Below are positions 51,110-60,143 of a DNA stretch of 60,793 bases, in pieces. The stretch lies in contig JAJZQD010000003.1 of NCBI GenBank assembly GCA_021847735.1, positions 1 to 60,793 of the forward strand. Reading direction: 5' to 3'. Within the stretch, counting starts at the first letter, position 1, and every line of letters starts with the position of its first letter. The position numbers and the translations under genes are program-made. The notes beneath the pieces are model-generated. The model was not told the origin of the DNA. It saw nothing but the letters and a program-made list of their open reading frames with translations, and did not search any database. Source of the stretch: Bacillota bacterium (GTDB lineage Bacteria > Bacillota > Thermincolia > Thermincolales > UBA2595).

Positions 51110-51529
51110 TTAAATTGTCTGTCCACCGACGGTCCCGGCGCTTGCGCCGCTATAGCCGCTATAGCCGCCCATCATACCGTTGCCTGTTCCACCCATCATC
51201 CCATAGCCGGCGCCGCCCATCATGCCGCTGCCTGCTCCACCTGTGCCGTTGGCAGATCCGGCGCATCCTGATCCGAGGTACGCGCTATCGGGATTTTCTT
51301 GGCGGTATTTGTTTTCCTGGTCAATGTTCTTTTTAACGGCATCACCCTGTTCCTTTGTTAACTTGCCTGCATCGACGTATTTCTCCACCATTTGTTTGCG
51401 GAGTTCGAAAATTTGGTTCCACAGGTCGTTGATTTCCTTCACCTGGGTGTTGGTGGCCGCAGCATAGGCCGGTATTGCCAATGCCAGCACCATCAATGCC
51501 ACCAGTCCGATAATTATTTTCTTTTTCAT
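51110..51529 (-). CDS. Exported DUF2680 protein with Met/Gly-rich tail
   Basis: 139 residues from ATG 51529 (AAGGAGG upstream). Signal peptide ending AYAA; DUF2680-type helices (VKEINDLWNQIFELRKQMVEKYVDAGKL); then a low-complexity tail with three MMGG repeats (GSGMMGG, GYGMMGG, GNGMMGG). Methionine-rich tails can bind copper or silver, but this is an inference. A perfect dyad at 51595-51619 lies upstream. Confidence 0.72.
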   Translation of the reverse strand: MKKKIIIGLVALMVLALAIPAYAAATNTQVKEINDLWNQIFELRKQMVEKYVDAGKLTKEQGDAVKKNIDQENKYRQENPDSAYLGSGCAGSANGTGGAGSGMMGGAGYGMMGGTGNGMMGGYSGYSGASAGTVGGQTI

Positions 51530-51594
51530 GTTGTAAACCTCCTTGATTTTTATTTTTGTGTAACAATAACTTTGCCCCGGCAGGCTTCCCACAA

Positions 51595-51619
51595 CAACTA
51601 CTACCAAAAGTAGTAGTTG
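51595..51619. promoter_or_regulatory. Perfect dyad CAACTACTAC-N5-GTAGTAGTTG
   Basis: Ten-base perfect arms with spacer CAAAA, 65 bp before the DUF2680 start. It shares TACTAC/GTAGTA with the dyad before the ccm run (39102) and partly with 28736. Most of 51620-51885 is non-coding and A+T-rich. Confidence 0.6.
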
Positions 51620-51885
51620 GCCGCAGATTGAACCGACTGAATTAGCGTGATACCACCTCCCAAGTTTTTACGGTACATCTTTATTGTAAAGCTTTATTTT
51701 GACAAGATAGTGACGAGAATGTGAACAAATTATGAAATAATAGCGCTTGGAATTTTTGGCACGTATCATCTGCCCGGTCAACTGCTTTTTTTTGAACAAA
51801 AATATCTTCAGTTTAACTTTTAGTACATGATTTGGCCTGTGGTTTCCAATACTATTACTACATAATAAAAGGAGGTGAGATTAAA

Positions 51886-52413
51886 TTGAGACGTCTACTT
51901 GCTATACTGTTAAGTTTAACTCTCTGTGCCACACTAACCGTTGGGTGCAAGGCGGCTAAGAAACCGGCACCGACACCGACACCGACACCGGCTCCAAAAA
52001 CGGCACCTAAAGTTGTTCCGAAAACCACAACGCCGGCTAAGAAACCGGTTACGCAACCAATGCCTACTACATCGGCCGAACTGCATAAATTGGCAACCAA
52101 ACTGGCAGGTGAAGCGGCTAAAGTCCCCGGGGTTAAGAAAGCTACCGTAGTACTGTCTGGTACCATGGCTTATGTGGGTCTGGATTTAAAAGCCAATGTG
52201 GAAGGCAGCAAGACCAACACCATCAAAAAAGATGTGGCGGACAAGGTAAAGAAAGCAGATAAGAGGTTGACCAATGTCTATGTATCCTCCGACGCCGACA
52301 CAGTTACCAGAATCAAAAAAGTGGCGGAAGGCATAGGCAAGGGGAGGCCGATATCGGCCTTTTCGCGCGAAATGGCAGAACTCGGACGTAGAATTGTTCC
52401 AAAAACCAAATAA
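51886..52413 (+). CDS. YhcN/YlaJ-family sporulation lipoprotein
   Basis: 175 residues from TTG 51886 after AAAGGAGGTGA. Lipobox TLTVGCK (Cys20), then a Pro/Thr/Lys linker with PTPTPTPAPKTAP, then the YhcN/YlaJ domain (ATVVLSGTMAYVGLDLK, VSSDADTVTRIKKVAEGI). In Bacillus these lipoproteins associate with the spore. This supports a spore-forming host. Confidence 0.83.
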   Translation: MRRLLAILLSLTLCATLTVGCKAAKKPAPTPTPTPAPKTAPKVVPKTTTPAKKPVTQPMPTTSAELHKLATKLAGEAAKVPGVKKATVVLSGTMAYVGLDLKANVEGSKTNTIKKDVADKVKKADKRLTNVYVSSDADTVTRIKKVAEGIGKGRPISAFSREMAELGRRIVPKTK

Positions 52414-52445
52414 AAAATCCGGGCCGGTAGGCCTGGATTTTTTAT
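52412..52445 (+). terminator. Terminator after the YhcN/YlaJ gene
   Basis: AAATCCGGGCC, loop GGTA, GGCCTGGATTT with a T6 tract; the stem begins at the stop codon. Confidence 0.85.
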
Positions 52446-52586
52446 TCCCTGACGATTTGCCTTTGATATATCCAGCATGCCCTTCGCCCACAAAAATATT
52501 ATCGGGAAACTTTTGTCAGTTTTAAAAGGAATGTTGGGAAGTAGGCAGAATTGTTATTATACTATACCTCTAAGCGGGGGAATCAC

Positions 52587-54629
52587 ATGGAAAAATCATT
52601 CAAAATTCCACTGTATACTGTGGGCCTGCTGTTTTTCGTGGCCCCGTTGTTTTCGGGTTTTTATAAGGAACCCTATGTATTTATCGGGGTAATTTTGCCT
52701 TTGGCTTTGCTGGTCTATTCCATTCTCCTGATGCCTTCGGGCAAGGTATACAGGGTACGCATAATTGATATATTGGTTTTGGTGCTGTTTACCGCCTACT
52801 GCTTGCCGGTTTTTAGGGCGGGGGATGTACACGAGGCTCTTGTTTCAATTCTGAAACTGGAGGGCTCTTTAACTCTGTATTTCTGGTTCCGAATATTCCG
52901 CCCCCCTACAGCTTTTGTTGGAAAACTGGGGGTGGTCAGCTACGCCAGCGCCGTTGCCGTTGGTTTGCTCACTTGGTTAGGCGCTTACGGAGTGGTTGAT
53001 ATTGAGGGGATATACGAAGGCAATATAATTCAGACAACATTTGGGTATAAAAATACCGGGGCACTTTTCCTTTCCCTCGGCATTATCCTGGGGCTTTGGT
53101 TATTCCTCCAAGAAAGCCGAAAACCTGTCAGGATTCCAATTGTGGCAGGTTCAGCCCTGATATTTATAACTTTTCTCGGTACCCAATCGCGGGCAGTCTG
53201 GCTGCTTTTTGTATTACAGATGTTTGCGGTGCTGTGGATGTTTAGAAATGAGCTTGCTTCCGTGATTGCTTATTATGCTTCGATTATCATCCCGTGCCTG
53301 ATTGGCGGACCTTTTGCCCTTAAGTACCTCTCTCAACAACAGGCTGCCCTGTCTGCTGTTTTAGTTGGTTTCAGCATTATTGGCGCTGTAAGTGTTTATT
53401 GGCTTTTTGACAGGGTCAAAGGGCAGGTCTCACCGGTTATGGCCAAGGCAGGCCTTGGAATTTTGACAGTGCTACTGGCCGCCGGGTTTGTCTTTACTGT
53501 TAGCCAGTCCGGTTCATCCATGGCGAGGCTGTCGGCTCTTTCTTTTGGTGACGGAAGTATGAGAGAGCGGTTGTATTTGATGAAAGACGCCTGGAAAATT
53601 ATCAGCAGCAATATTTGGTTAGGAACCGGCGGACAGGGATGGGATGCTTACTATCTCAAATACCAGACTTACGCTTATTACGCCGAAAACATTCATGACG
53701 CATTTCTCCAGACATGGTTGGAGGCAGGTGTTTTTGGATTTATTGCCTTCCTGGGAATTTGGCTGACAGTGCTTTTCAATACCTTGAAAATCAAAGCGGC
53801 TCCAGGTATTACAAAGGTCTACTCCCTTTTTTTATGGACTCTGGCATTTCATAGTATAATGGACTTTGATATGACCTATGGTGCCATCAGCCTGATTTTC
53901 TGGGCGATGGCGGGGGTCGTGGCAAATGAGAGCCAAGGAGAACCGGCGGTTTCAAAAGGGAAGAGAAAATACCGAAGCGTGCAGGCTTTGTACCAGTATG
54001 GAGCGGTTTCGCTTTGTGTCTTTCTAATACTGTTTACCGGTATTTTAATTGCGGCAAGGAATTATTATGACCAGAGCAAGGTGCTGTTGGCAGAGGGAGC
54101 TACCCCCGAGTCAATCACTGCCCTGGAAAAATCCCTTAGCCTGGACCCTTACAATATTAATACATTGGTCAGGCTGTCCAAGCTTAATTACCAACTTGCC
54201 GGTGCCGGGCCCAGTTATCTCCGGCAAAGTATTTTTTACGCCCGGCAGGCTGTACAGGTAAAACCGTCAGAACCGATGGGACACTATGTCCTGGCCCAGG
54301 CCTACATGGCTTCCGGTAAGGTTGAATTGAGCACATATGAACTGGAACAGTACGTAAAGTACCATCCCAACCTCCTGCAGGCTTACGAAAGCCTTAGCGA
54401 AGGTTACCTTGCGGCGGCGAGGAGTTACCTGGCCGCAGGGGACACCGCCAGGGGCAGACAATACCTGTTTAAGGTTAGGGCTGTTGTAGAACAGGTACGG
54501 GCCAAAAAAGGCAGTTATCCGCCGGATGTTTATTCCCTGTGGCAGGATGAGCCTGTGCTCGATGTCTCGCAAAACCTTATGAGTACCTTACGGGAGGCCG
54601 ACATTTTACTGAAAGGGGAGGTCCAATGA
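52587..54629 (+). CDS. O-antigen ligase/polymerase-like membrane protein with TPR tail
   Basis: 680 residues from ATG 52587 (GCGGGGGAA upstream). Ten or more membrane helices in the first 430 residues. The Wzy_C region has [13 protein letters not shown] and [18 protein letters not shown] with the catalytic-type histidine. The C-terminal 200 residues are TPR-like helices ([38 protein letters not shown]). It could attach or polymerise surface glycans. The stop overlaps the rnhA start. Confidence 0.82.
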   Translation: MEKSFKIPLYTVGLLFFVAPLFSGFYKEPYVFIGVILPLALLVYSILLMPSGKVYRVRIIDILVLVLFTAYCLPVFRAGDVHEALVSILKLEGSLTLYFWFRIFRPPTAFVGKLGVVSYASAVAVGLLTWLGAYGVVDIEGIYEGNIIQTTFGYKNTGALFLSLGIILGLWLFLQESRKPVRIPIVAGSALIFITFLGTQSRAVWLLFVLQMFAVLWMFRNELASVIAYYASIIIPCLIGGPFALKYLSQQQAALSAVLVGFSIIGAVSVYWLFDRVKGQVSPVMAKAGLGILTVLLAAGFVFTVSQSGSSMARLSALSFGDGSMRERLYLMKDAWKIISSNIWLGTGGQGWDAYYLKYQTYAYYAENIHDAFLQTWLEAGVFGFIAFLGIWLTVLFNTLKIKAAPGITKVYSLFLWTLAFHSIMDFDMTYGAISLIFWAMAGVVANESQGEPAVSKGKRKYRSVQALYQYGAVSLCVFLILFTGILIAARNYYDQSKVLLAEGATPESITALEKSLSLDPYNINTLVRLSKLNYQLAGAGPSYLRQSIFYARQAVQVKPSEPMGHYVLAQAYMASGKVELSTYELEQYVKYHPNLLQAYESLSEGYLAAARSYLAAGDTARGRQYLFKVRAVVEQVRAKKGSYPPDVYSLWQDEPVLDVSQNLMSTLREADILLKGEVQ

Positions 54630-55075
54630 AAGAGGTTATCATTTATACGGACGGGGCTTGTTCCGGGAATCCGGGTCCCGGCGGGTGGGGGGCTGTGCTC
54701 CTTTTCGGGCCCCATATCAAGGAGATTTCCGGGTATGAACCAGATACCACCAATAACAGGATGGAGCTAATGGCAGCCATCCGGGCGCTTAATACCTTAA
54801 AAGAGCCCTGCAGTGCAACTCTGCACAGTGACAGCGCCTACCTGATAAACACGTTCCAGCAGGGCTGGTTGACCAAGTGGCAGTTGAACGGGTGGAAAAC
54901 AAGCAACAAAGGCCCTGTGGAAAACCAGGACCTCTGGCGGGAACTGCTTGAGCTTACTGCAAAGCACAGTGTAAAATGGGTTAAAGTAAAGGGCCACTCA
55001 GATAACGAATATAATAACCGCTGTGATAAACTGGCCAGAGAAGAAATAAAAAAGGCAGCTAAGGAAGCCGATTAA
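54626..55075 (+). CDS. rnhA: Ribonuclease HI
   Basis: 149 residues. Catalytic acids in [32 protein letters not shown] and [10 protein letters not shown] (D, E, D, D). [14 protein letters not shown] is the classical histidine loop. It removes RNA from RNA-DNA hybrids. ATG overlaps the preceding gene by four bases. Confidence 0.95.
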   Translation: MKEVIIYTDGACSGNPGPGGWGAVLLFGPHIKEISGYEPDTTNNRMELMAAIRALNTLKEPCSATLHSDSAYLINTFQQGWLTKWQLNGWKTSNKGPVENQDLWRELLELTAKHSVKWVKVKGHSDNEYNNRCDKLAREEIKKAAKEAD

Positions 55076-55077
55076 GA

Positions 55078-55311
55078 CTAATGGATATGTTTTTCAATTT
55101 CGTTCCGGTCAAACCCGATTACGGTCTGGCCGTTGATGATTAGAGTCGGTACACCCATGCTGCCGGTCTTGGCTACCATTTCCTGCCTGGATGTCGAGTC
55201 TGTCGCGACATCGATGTTCTTATATTCCAGACCTTTTCGTGAAAGATACTCCTTCACCTGATGACAGGCCGGTCAGGTTGAGGTGGTGTAAAGAGTGATT
55301 TCGTTTGACAT
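55078..55311 (-). CDS. Glutaredoxin-like selenoprotein with in-frame UGA (UxxC)
   Basis: 77 residues, convergent to rnhA. From ATG 55311 (AAAGGGG upstream) it reads MSNEITLYTTST-U-PACHQVKEYLSRKG, with TGA at 55275-55273 exactly where glutaredoxins have the first cysteine of CPxC. After the TGA the frame continues intact with all family motifs (NIDVATDSTSRQEMV, MGVPTLIINGQTVIGFD with cis-Pro) to a normal TAG. A hairpin suited to a bacterial SECIS begins 15 nt after UGA. I read it as selenocysteine at position 13. Ordinary gene callers would miss it or call it a pseudogene. Confidence 0.82.
55239..55257 (-). promoter_or_regulatory. Candidate SECIS hairpin downstream of UGA
   Basis: In the mRNA, GUGAAGG, loop AGUAU, CUUUCAC (one G-U pair), 15 nt after the UGA. 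An outer GACC (starting in the UGA) may pair with GGUC further on. The position is typical of bacterial SECIS elements. Confidence 0.55.
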
Positions 55312-55396
55312 GTTTTGTATCCCCTTTCTCTTTGCAATCTCCCTTAAGTAAATTTTTACGTTATTATATTGTCCCGGACAAAAGCCGGCTATACCG

Positions 55397-55439
55397 GAGG
55401 CGGCCAACGGAGTATGGGTAATACATACTTTACCGCCTC
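55397..55439. other. Two-part hairpin in the intergenic region before the EF-G gene
   Basis: GAGGCGG/CCGCCTC outer stem and AGTATG/CATACT inner stem. Further on, GATAGG/CCTATC (55633-55651) flanks an A-rich loop just before the start. Function unknown; the rest of 55312-55688 is non-coding. Confidence 0.45.
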
Positions 55440-55688
55440 GGGCTCAATGGTTTATAAAAAATGTATATTTCTGCTAACTTATAGTCAAATTATGAAAATC
55501 GAGGAAAGCCGAATTTTTGGACTAATTTGTTAGAAAATTGCAAAGGAATTTAACCTGTTGCTGTAGAATAAAACTCTTTACAATTAAATAAAGTCTGATA
55601 TACAAAAGGATTTTATTTTATCCGGTCCGCGATAGGATACAAAACCTATCAAAGTGTTTAAATATTAAACTGATCGGGGGGCGTAAAG

Positions 55689-57716
55689 TTGAAAACCTAT
55701 CAGACAAGTCAGTTAAGAAACATTGGAGTCGTTGCCCACGGCAGCGCAGGCAAGACTTCTCTGGTGGAAGCAATGCTATTCAACACAGGAGTTATTAGCA
55801 GATTAGGAAGAGTAGAGGACGGAACAACAACTTCAGACTTCCATCCAGAAGAAATCAAGAAGCAAGTAACCATTCACACTTCCCTTGTACCCTGCGAGTG
55901 GAAGAACAGTAAACTTAATTTACTTGATACACCCGGATTTTCCGATTTCATCAGTGAAGTAAAAGGGGTTCTCCGGGTAGTTGACGGCGCATTGTTTGTT
56001 GTTTGCGCTGTAGCAGGGGTCGAAGTCCAGACGGAAATTATTTGGAACATGGCAACCGATGCCGAGCTGCCGAAGATTATCTTTATCAATAAGATGGACC
56101 GTGAAAATGCCAATTTCGAAAAAGCGATGGGTGAAGTTCAGGAGACTTTGCCGGGGAACTTCGTGCCGGTCCAAATACCGATAGGGGCAGCTGAAACCTA
56201 TAAAGGGTATGTTGACGTAATAGCTCAAAAGGCTTACACCTTTAATGCCAACGGTGAGGTAAGCGAGATTCCCGTGCCGGACGAATTGGCCGATGCTCTC
56301 GAAAGTTACAGGGACAAACTAATCGAATCATCGGCAGAGATGGACGACGAAGCACTGGAAAAATATTTAAACGGTGACGAATTAACTGAAACTGAAATAA
56401 TGAACGGATTGAAGGCCGGTATTAAGGCCGGAAAACTAACCCCGGTTCTCTGTGGTTCCGCCACCAAGAACTTGGGCGTAAAACAGGCGATGGATTTCCT
56501 GGCGGAGTTCTCTCCGGCACCGGAAGATAAATCGGCAGAAGCTCTGTCCGCGCTGGTATTTAAGACTTTAGTTGATCCCTTCGTGGGTAAAATGAACTTT
56601 ATCCGGGTATTCGCCGGAACCTTTAAAGCAGACACCGCCGTAATCAATGCCACCAAGGAAAAACCCGAAAAAATAGGGCAAATACTGTATATCCGGGGTA
56701 AGAACCAGGAACCCACGCCACAATTGCCATGCGGGGACATTGCAGTTCTGGTCAAGCTCCAGGATACAAATACAAATGATACCCTCTGCACCAAGGAGAA
56801 ATGTGTAAAACAAGATCCAATCATATTCCCGGTACCGACTTATGCGGTGGCCATCGAGCCTAAATCCAAGGGTGATGAGGATAAACTTGGCAATGCCATT
56901 GCCAGGACCTTAGAAGAAGACCCGGCCCTGAGGGTTGAAAAAAACGTGGAAACCCACCAGACCATTCTTACCGGGATGGGTGAAATGCACCTCGATATCA
57001 CCATCGATAAGTTGAAAAGGAAATTCGGGGTTGATGTGGTTATGCATGACCCGAGAGTGCCTTATCGGGAGACCGTTAGGGGTACCGTCAAAGTTGAGGG
57101 TAAACACAAGAAACAGACAGGTGGCCACGGGCAGTTCGGACATTGCTGGCTTAGAATTGAGCCATTGGCTGATAAAGATTTTGAGTTTGACGAAGAGATT
57201 TTTGGAGGTTCTGTTCCGAAACAATATATCCCAGCAGTTGAAAAAGGTGTCAGGGAAGCTATGGTGGATGGTATATTGGCCGGGTACCCGGTTACAAATG
57301 TAAAAGTAGTCCTCTATGACGGGTCTTACCACAACGTCGACTCGTCGGAAATGGCGTTTAAAATTGCCGGAGCCCAGGCTTTCAAGAAAGGGGCCCTGCT
57401 GGCTAAGCCTGTTTTACTTGAACCCATTGCCAATGTAGAAGTGGTGGTTCCAGAGAATTTCATGGGTGACATCATCAGTGACTTTAACACTAAACGCGGC
57501 CGCATCCTGGGTATGGAGCCCGGTGAAAAATATACCACGGTCAAGGCCAACGCCCCGATGTCCGAAATGTACAGGTATTCAATTGATTTGAAATCCATCA
57601 CCCAGGGCCGTGGTTCCTTCAGTATGTCTTTCGCATACTACGAAGAAGTGCCCGCCATGTTGGCTGATAAGATTATTGCCAAGGCCAAGGCTGATAAGGA
57701 AGCCGCAGAGAAATAG
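55689..57716 (+). CDS. fusA: Elongation factor G paralogue (EF-G2-like)
   Basis: 675 residues from TTG 55689 with GGGGGG upstream. G1 reads AHGSAGKTSL instead of the canonical AHIDAGKTT; G3 is DTPGFSDF instead of DTPGHVDF; G4 is NKMDRE. All EF-G domains are present (GEMHLDITIDKLKRKFGVDV, KQTGGHGQFGHC, KRGRILGME). No ribosomal protein or tuf genes are nearby. It is therefore a second EF-G, possibly with a recycling or stress role. Its TAG stop is formed at the edge of the MITE. Confidence 0.88.
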   Translation: MKTYQTSQLRNIGVVAHGSAGKTSLVEAMLFNTGVISRLGRVEDGTTTSDFHPEEIKKQVTIHTSLVPCEWKNSKLNLLDTPGFSDFISEVKGVLRVVDGALFVVCAVAGVEVQTEIIWNMATDAELPKIIFINKMDRENANFEKAMGEVQETLPGNFVPVQIPIGAAETYKGYVDVIAQKAYTFNANGEVSEIPVPDELADALESYRDKLIESSAEMDDEALEKYLNGDELTETEIMNGLKAGIKAGKLTPVLCGSATKNLGVKQAMDFLAEFSPAPEDKSAEALSALVFKTLVDPFVGKMNFIRVFAGTFKADTAVINATKEKPEKIGQILYIRGKNQEPTPQLPCGDIAVLVKLQDTNTNDTLCTKEKCVKQDPIIFPVPTYAVAIEPKSKGDEDKLGNAIARTLEEDPALRVEKNVETHQTILTGMGEMHLDITIDKLKRKFGVDVVMHDPRVPYRETVRGTVKVEGKHKKQTGGHGQFGHCWLRIEPLADKDFEFDEEIFGGSVPKQYIPAVEKGVREAMVDGILAGYPVTNVKVVLYDGSYHNVDSSEMAFKIAGAQAFKKGALLAKPVLLEPIANVEVVVPENFMGDIISDFNTKRGRILGMEPGEKYTTVKANAPMSEMYRYSIDLKSITQGRGSFSMSFAYYEEVPAMLADKIIAKAKADKEAAEK

Positions 57717-57890
57717 GCTGTTGAAATACTCACCCGCAAGGGGTGGGCCGGAATCCGTAAGGCACTGAAGTGCCAACGGCTCCGCACTCGTCTAACTGCG
57801 TCAAAAACAGCGCCGCAATCCTCAGCGTATTGAGATACGCTTCCGGTTGCGGCGTTGTTTTTTCCTTGTTATACTCGTATTTGAACAGCC
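57716..57890. mobile_element. 175-bp MITE with TA flanks after the EF-G gene
   Basis: Terminal repeats GGCTGTTGAAATAC (57716-57729) and GTATTTGAACAGCC (57877-57890), 13 of 14 bases complementary, flanked by TA on both sides as in Tc1/mariner-IS630-type elements. Internally it has ACCCGCAAGGGG, AATCCGTAAGGC and AACGGCT, shared with 5196-5315, and a strong hairpin (GCGCCGCAA/TTGCGGCG followed by T6) that would end EF-G transcription. No ORF. Confidence 0.75.
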
Positions 57891-57924
57891 TACTTTTTAC
57901 AAACAAGAGGTTCTTTAATGCTCG

Positions 57925-57957
57925 GAGGGTTTGCTAATGCAAACCTTCCTTTTTTTG
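57925..57957 (+). terminator. Rho-independent terminator
   Basis: GGAGGGTTTGC, loop TAAT, GCAAACCTTCC, T7. Probably the original EF-G terminator, now displaced by the MITE. 57958-58225 is otherwise non-coding. Confidence 0.85.
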
Positions 57958-58225
57958 TTTTTGGATTGTGAATATATTTACATTGTTTGCTGACTTTGGT
58001 ATAATTTTATGGGTTTTTGATTTGAGGGAAATAATACATCTGGATCATCGGTATCGGTTTGGTCCTGGCATGTTACCCTACATCTTTGTTGACAAACGTT
58101 CATAAAGATGAAGAATGAAAAATGAAACACTGTGGCAATTATTTCTAAGAGATGTGATTTAACTTACAGTTTTCCTTTTCACTGAAGTGGTATACTAAGA
58201 AAAAGTCCCAAATGAGGTGAAGGTA

Positions 58226-58702
58226 ATGGCGAATTTTTTTGATGTATACGGTTGTCCCCTTTGTGAACGGGAAGTTATCACCGAAGCCGGTCCAAAAAAG
58301 GAATATGTTTGCTGCGATTTACCTATGAGGCTGGTCAAAGGAAACACCGAATTTGAAAAAGTTGACTCAACCGAATGGCCGGCAGAAAAATTGACTGCGG
58401 TACTGCAGGAGGAAACCGGTTTTGCCGAAAGCAATTCAGTTAGCAAAATCCTAATTGGCACACCGACAGTGGAAGTGAAGATGCTTGGCTTTAAAAGCGG
58501 CCAAGAGACGACCTATGAAAAGGCCAGGTTTGACCTAACTCTGTTTGTTGTGGAGGGTACGGGCAGCCTCGCTTTAGGCTATGAAGATGTGGAGTTGGCC
58601 CAGTCAACGGTAGTCGTTGTGCCAAAAGGCATGTTGTGGGGGATCAAAAATACCGGGAGTTCTTTCATGACAGTGCTGCAAATAGTAAACAAAAGCAGGT
58701 AA
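58226..58702 (+). CDS. Zinc-ribbon/cupin fusion protein
   Basis: 158 residues from ATG 58226 with GAGGTGA six bases upstream. N-terminal DVYGCPLCEREV and EYVCCDLPM form a desulforedoxin-like metal site (CxxC...CC). The C-terminal half is a cupin (ARFDLTLFVVEGTGSLALG, VVVPKGMLWGIKNTG). Small cupins of this kind may bind a metal or ligand; no substrate is evident. It stands alone, upstream of cooC. Confidence 0.7.
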   Translation: MANFFDVYGCPLCEREVITEAGPKKEYVCCDLPMRLVKGNTEFEKVDSTEWPAEKLTAVLQEETGFAESNSVSKILIGTPTVEVKMLGFKSGQETTYEKARFDLTLFVVEGTGSLALGYEDVELAQSTVVVVPKGMLWGIKNTGSSFMTVLQIVNKSR

Positions 58703-58811
58703 GCCGGACTTTTGTCTTGTCTTCCGAGGTTTATTGGTATATTATAAAAATGCCGACTTTTAAGGAAAAAATAGAAGGGGTTTAATTTGAATTCTCCGGA
58801 GGTGTTTTTTC

Positions 58812-59561
58812 ATGCCATCAAAAATGATTGCCGTTGCCGGTAAAGGCGGCACAGGCAAGACCACTTTTACTGCAATACTGTTAAGGGAACTGGTTAATAC
58901 GAAAAAGGCCGCTATCCTGGCCGTTGATGCTGACCCCAACGCCAATCTCAATGAGGCTCTCGGGTTTGAAGTAGAATCCACCATCGCCGAAGCGGTAGAT
59001 TCGGTGAAGTCCAATGCGGTGCCAACAGGGATGACCAAGGAAGGTTTTATTGAGTGGAAGCTCAGCCAATCCCTTATTGAAACCAAGCATATAGATTTGC
59101 TTGTTTTAGGCGTCCCGCACGGGTCGGGCTGCTACTGCTATCCCAACGACCTGCTGCGCCGTCACCTTAGCAACCTCAGAGACAACTACGATTATGTGGT
59201 TACCGACAATGAGGCAGGACTCGAACATTTGAGCCGGCAGGTGGTTCAGGATATTGATTATTTCTTTATCATCAGTGATGCATCGGCTAGGGGAATCAGG
59301 TCGGCCGGCCGGGTTAAAGAGATTGTCAAAGGCTTGCAAACCAAGGTTTTTAACACATATCTTATAGTAACCAAGGCTATGGACGGAATTGACGACCTGA
59401 TGGGTGAAATCAAGGATACCGGTCTTGAATTAATCGGTGTTATCCCATATGATCCCATGGTAGCGGAATACGATTTGAAAAGCAGGCCGCTGTTTGATTT
59501 GCCCGAAGATTCCAAGGCTGTTCAAGCGGTAAGGGAAATCATCGGTAAAGTTGGGCTGTAA
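58812..59561 (+). CDS. cooC: CooC-type carbon monoxide dehydrogenase maturation ATPase
   Basis: 249 residues. Deviant Walker A GKGGTGKTT, VDADPNANL, and the metal-binding HGSGCYCYPNDLLR (CxC) typical of CooC/AcsF nickel-insertion ATPases. No CODH gene is in the window, so it acts on one elsewhere or on a related nickel enzyme. GGAGGTG precedes the ATG. Confidence 0.9.
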   Translation: MPSKMIAVAGKGGTGKTTFTAILLRELVNTKKAAILAVDADPNANLNEALGFEVESTIAEAVDSVKSNAVPTGMTKEGFIEWKLSQSLIETKHIDLLVLGVPHGSGCYCYPNDLLRRHLSNLRDNYDYVVTDNEAGLEHLSRQVVQDIDYFFIISDASARGIRSAGRVKEIVKGLQTKVFNTYLIVTKAMDGIDDLMGEIKDTGLELIGVIPYDPMVAEYDLKSRPLFDLPEDSKAVQAVREIIGKVGL

Positions 59562-59584
59562 TAGCCAAAAGTGATTAACGAAAG

Positions 59585-59613
59585 AAAACCCTTTCCTTAA
59601 GGAAAGGGTTTTT
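59585..59613 (+). terminator. Terminator after cooC
   Basis: AAACCCTTTCC, loop TTAA, GGAAAGGGTTT, then T tract. Confidence 0.9.
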
Positions 59614-59625
59614 TAGTACCCAAGA

Positions 59626-59823
59626 TTGCTGTGGGGGTCAGTTCCGCTTCCAAATGGCGAGGATTGGTGGTTACAGCGTAAAGCCCCGGCAGAAACAAAC
59701 CCGGGACCTGAGAAACGGAAACTTACCCCTCTGGAAGAAGAGCTTATGAACACCAATCCCTTTGAGTTTGACATTATAGAATTTGAGTGGAAAAATTATT
59801 ACAGAAAAGACAGTAACCAATAA
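59626..59823 (+). CDS. Small hypothetical protein, 65 aa
   Basis: TTG start without a convincing ribosome-binding site. The second half KLTPLEEELMNTNPFEFDII is acidic and protein-like; the first part is doubtful. No family recognised. It may start later than given. Confidence 0.35.
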   Translation: MLWGSVPLPNGEDWWLQRKAPAETNPGPEKRKLTPLEEELMNTNPFEFDIIEFEWKNYYRKDSNQ

Positions 59824-59941
59824 CCAAGTGGTATGCAGCCACTTTTTTTTGACCTTTTTGCCGACCCCTTTGAATCATTTGGCCGGTTGCCAGGAAATAA
59901 TACTTACAGGAACCATATCAACCGAAAAAAAGGAGGAGCCG

Positions 59942-60124
59942 ATGAAAAAGGATAAAAATTACAAACAGCCGCCGCCCCGCGAGTTTGTTCCTACGGAACT
60001 TGGTTCGGGGGTTTTCGCCAGTGTTAACGGCAGGCCAACAGATGAAGAATATCTTATTGAAAATAAAAACGACCGGGACGGCACAGATAGTGAAGCAGGA
60101 AGCACCAAAGAAACCGGCAGTTAA
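59942..60124 (+). CDS. Small hydrophilic protein, 60 aa
   Basis: ATG 59942 with AAAAGGAGGAG upstream. MKKDKNYKQPPPREFVPTEL, then an acidic, Glu/Asp/Lys/Thr-rich disordered tail. It precedes splB and may be cotranscribed with it; a small spore protein is one possibility, but I recognise no SASP motif. Confidence 0.6.
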   Translation: MKKDKNYKQPPPREFVPTELGSGVFASVNGRPTDEEYLIENKNDRDGTDSEAGSTKETGS

Positions 60125-60143
60125 TCCGGTAAAAGTACGGGGT

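Noticed and set aside
55078-55311. Treating the glutaredoxin as a simple pseudogene
   Set aside because: Only one stop codon, at the redox cysteine position, with intact frame and motifs afterwards and a plausible SECIS.
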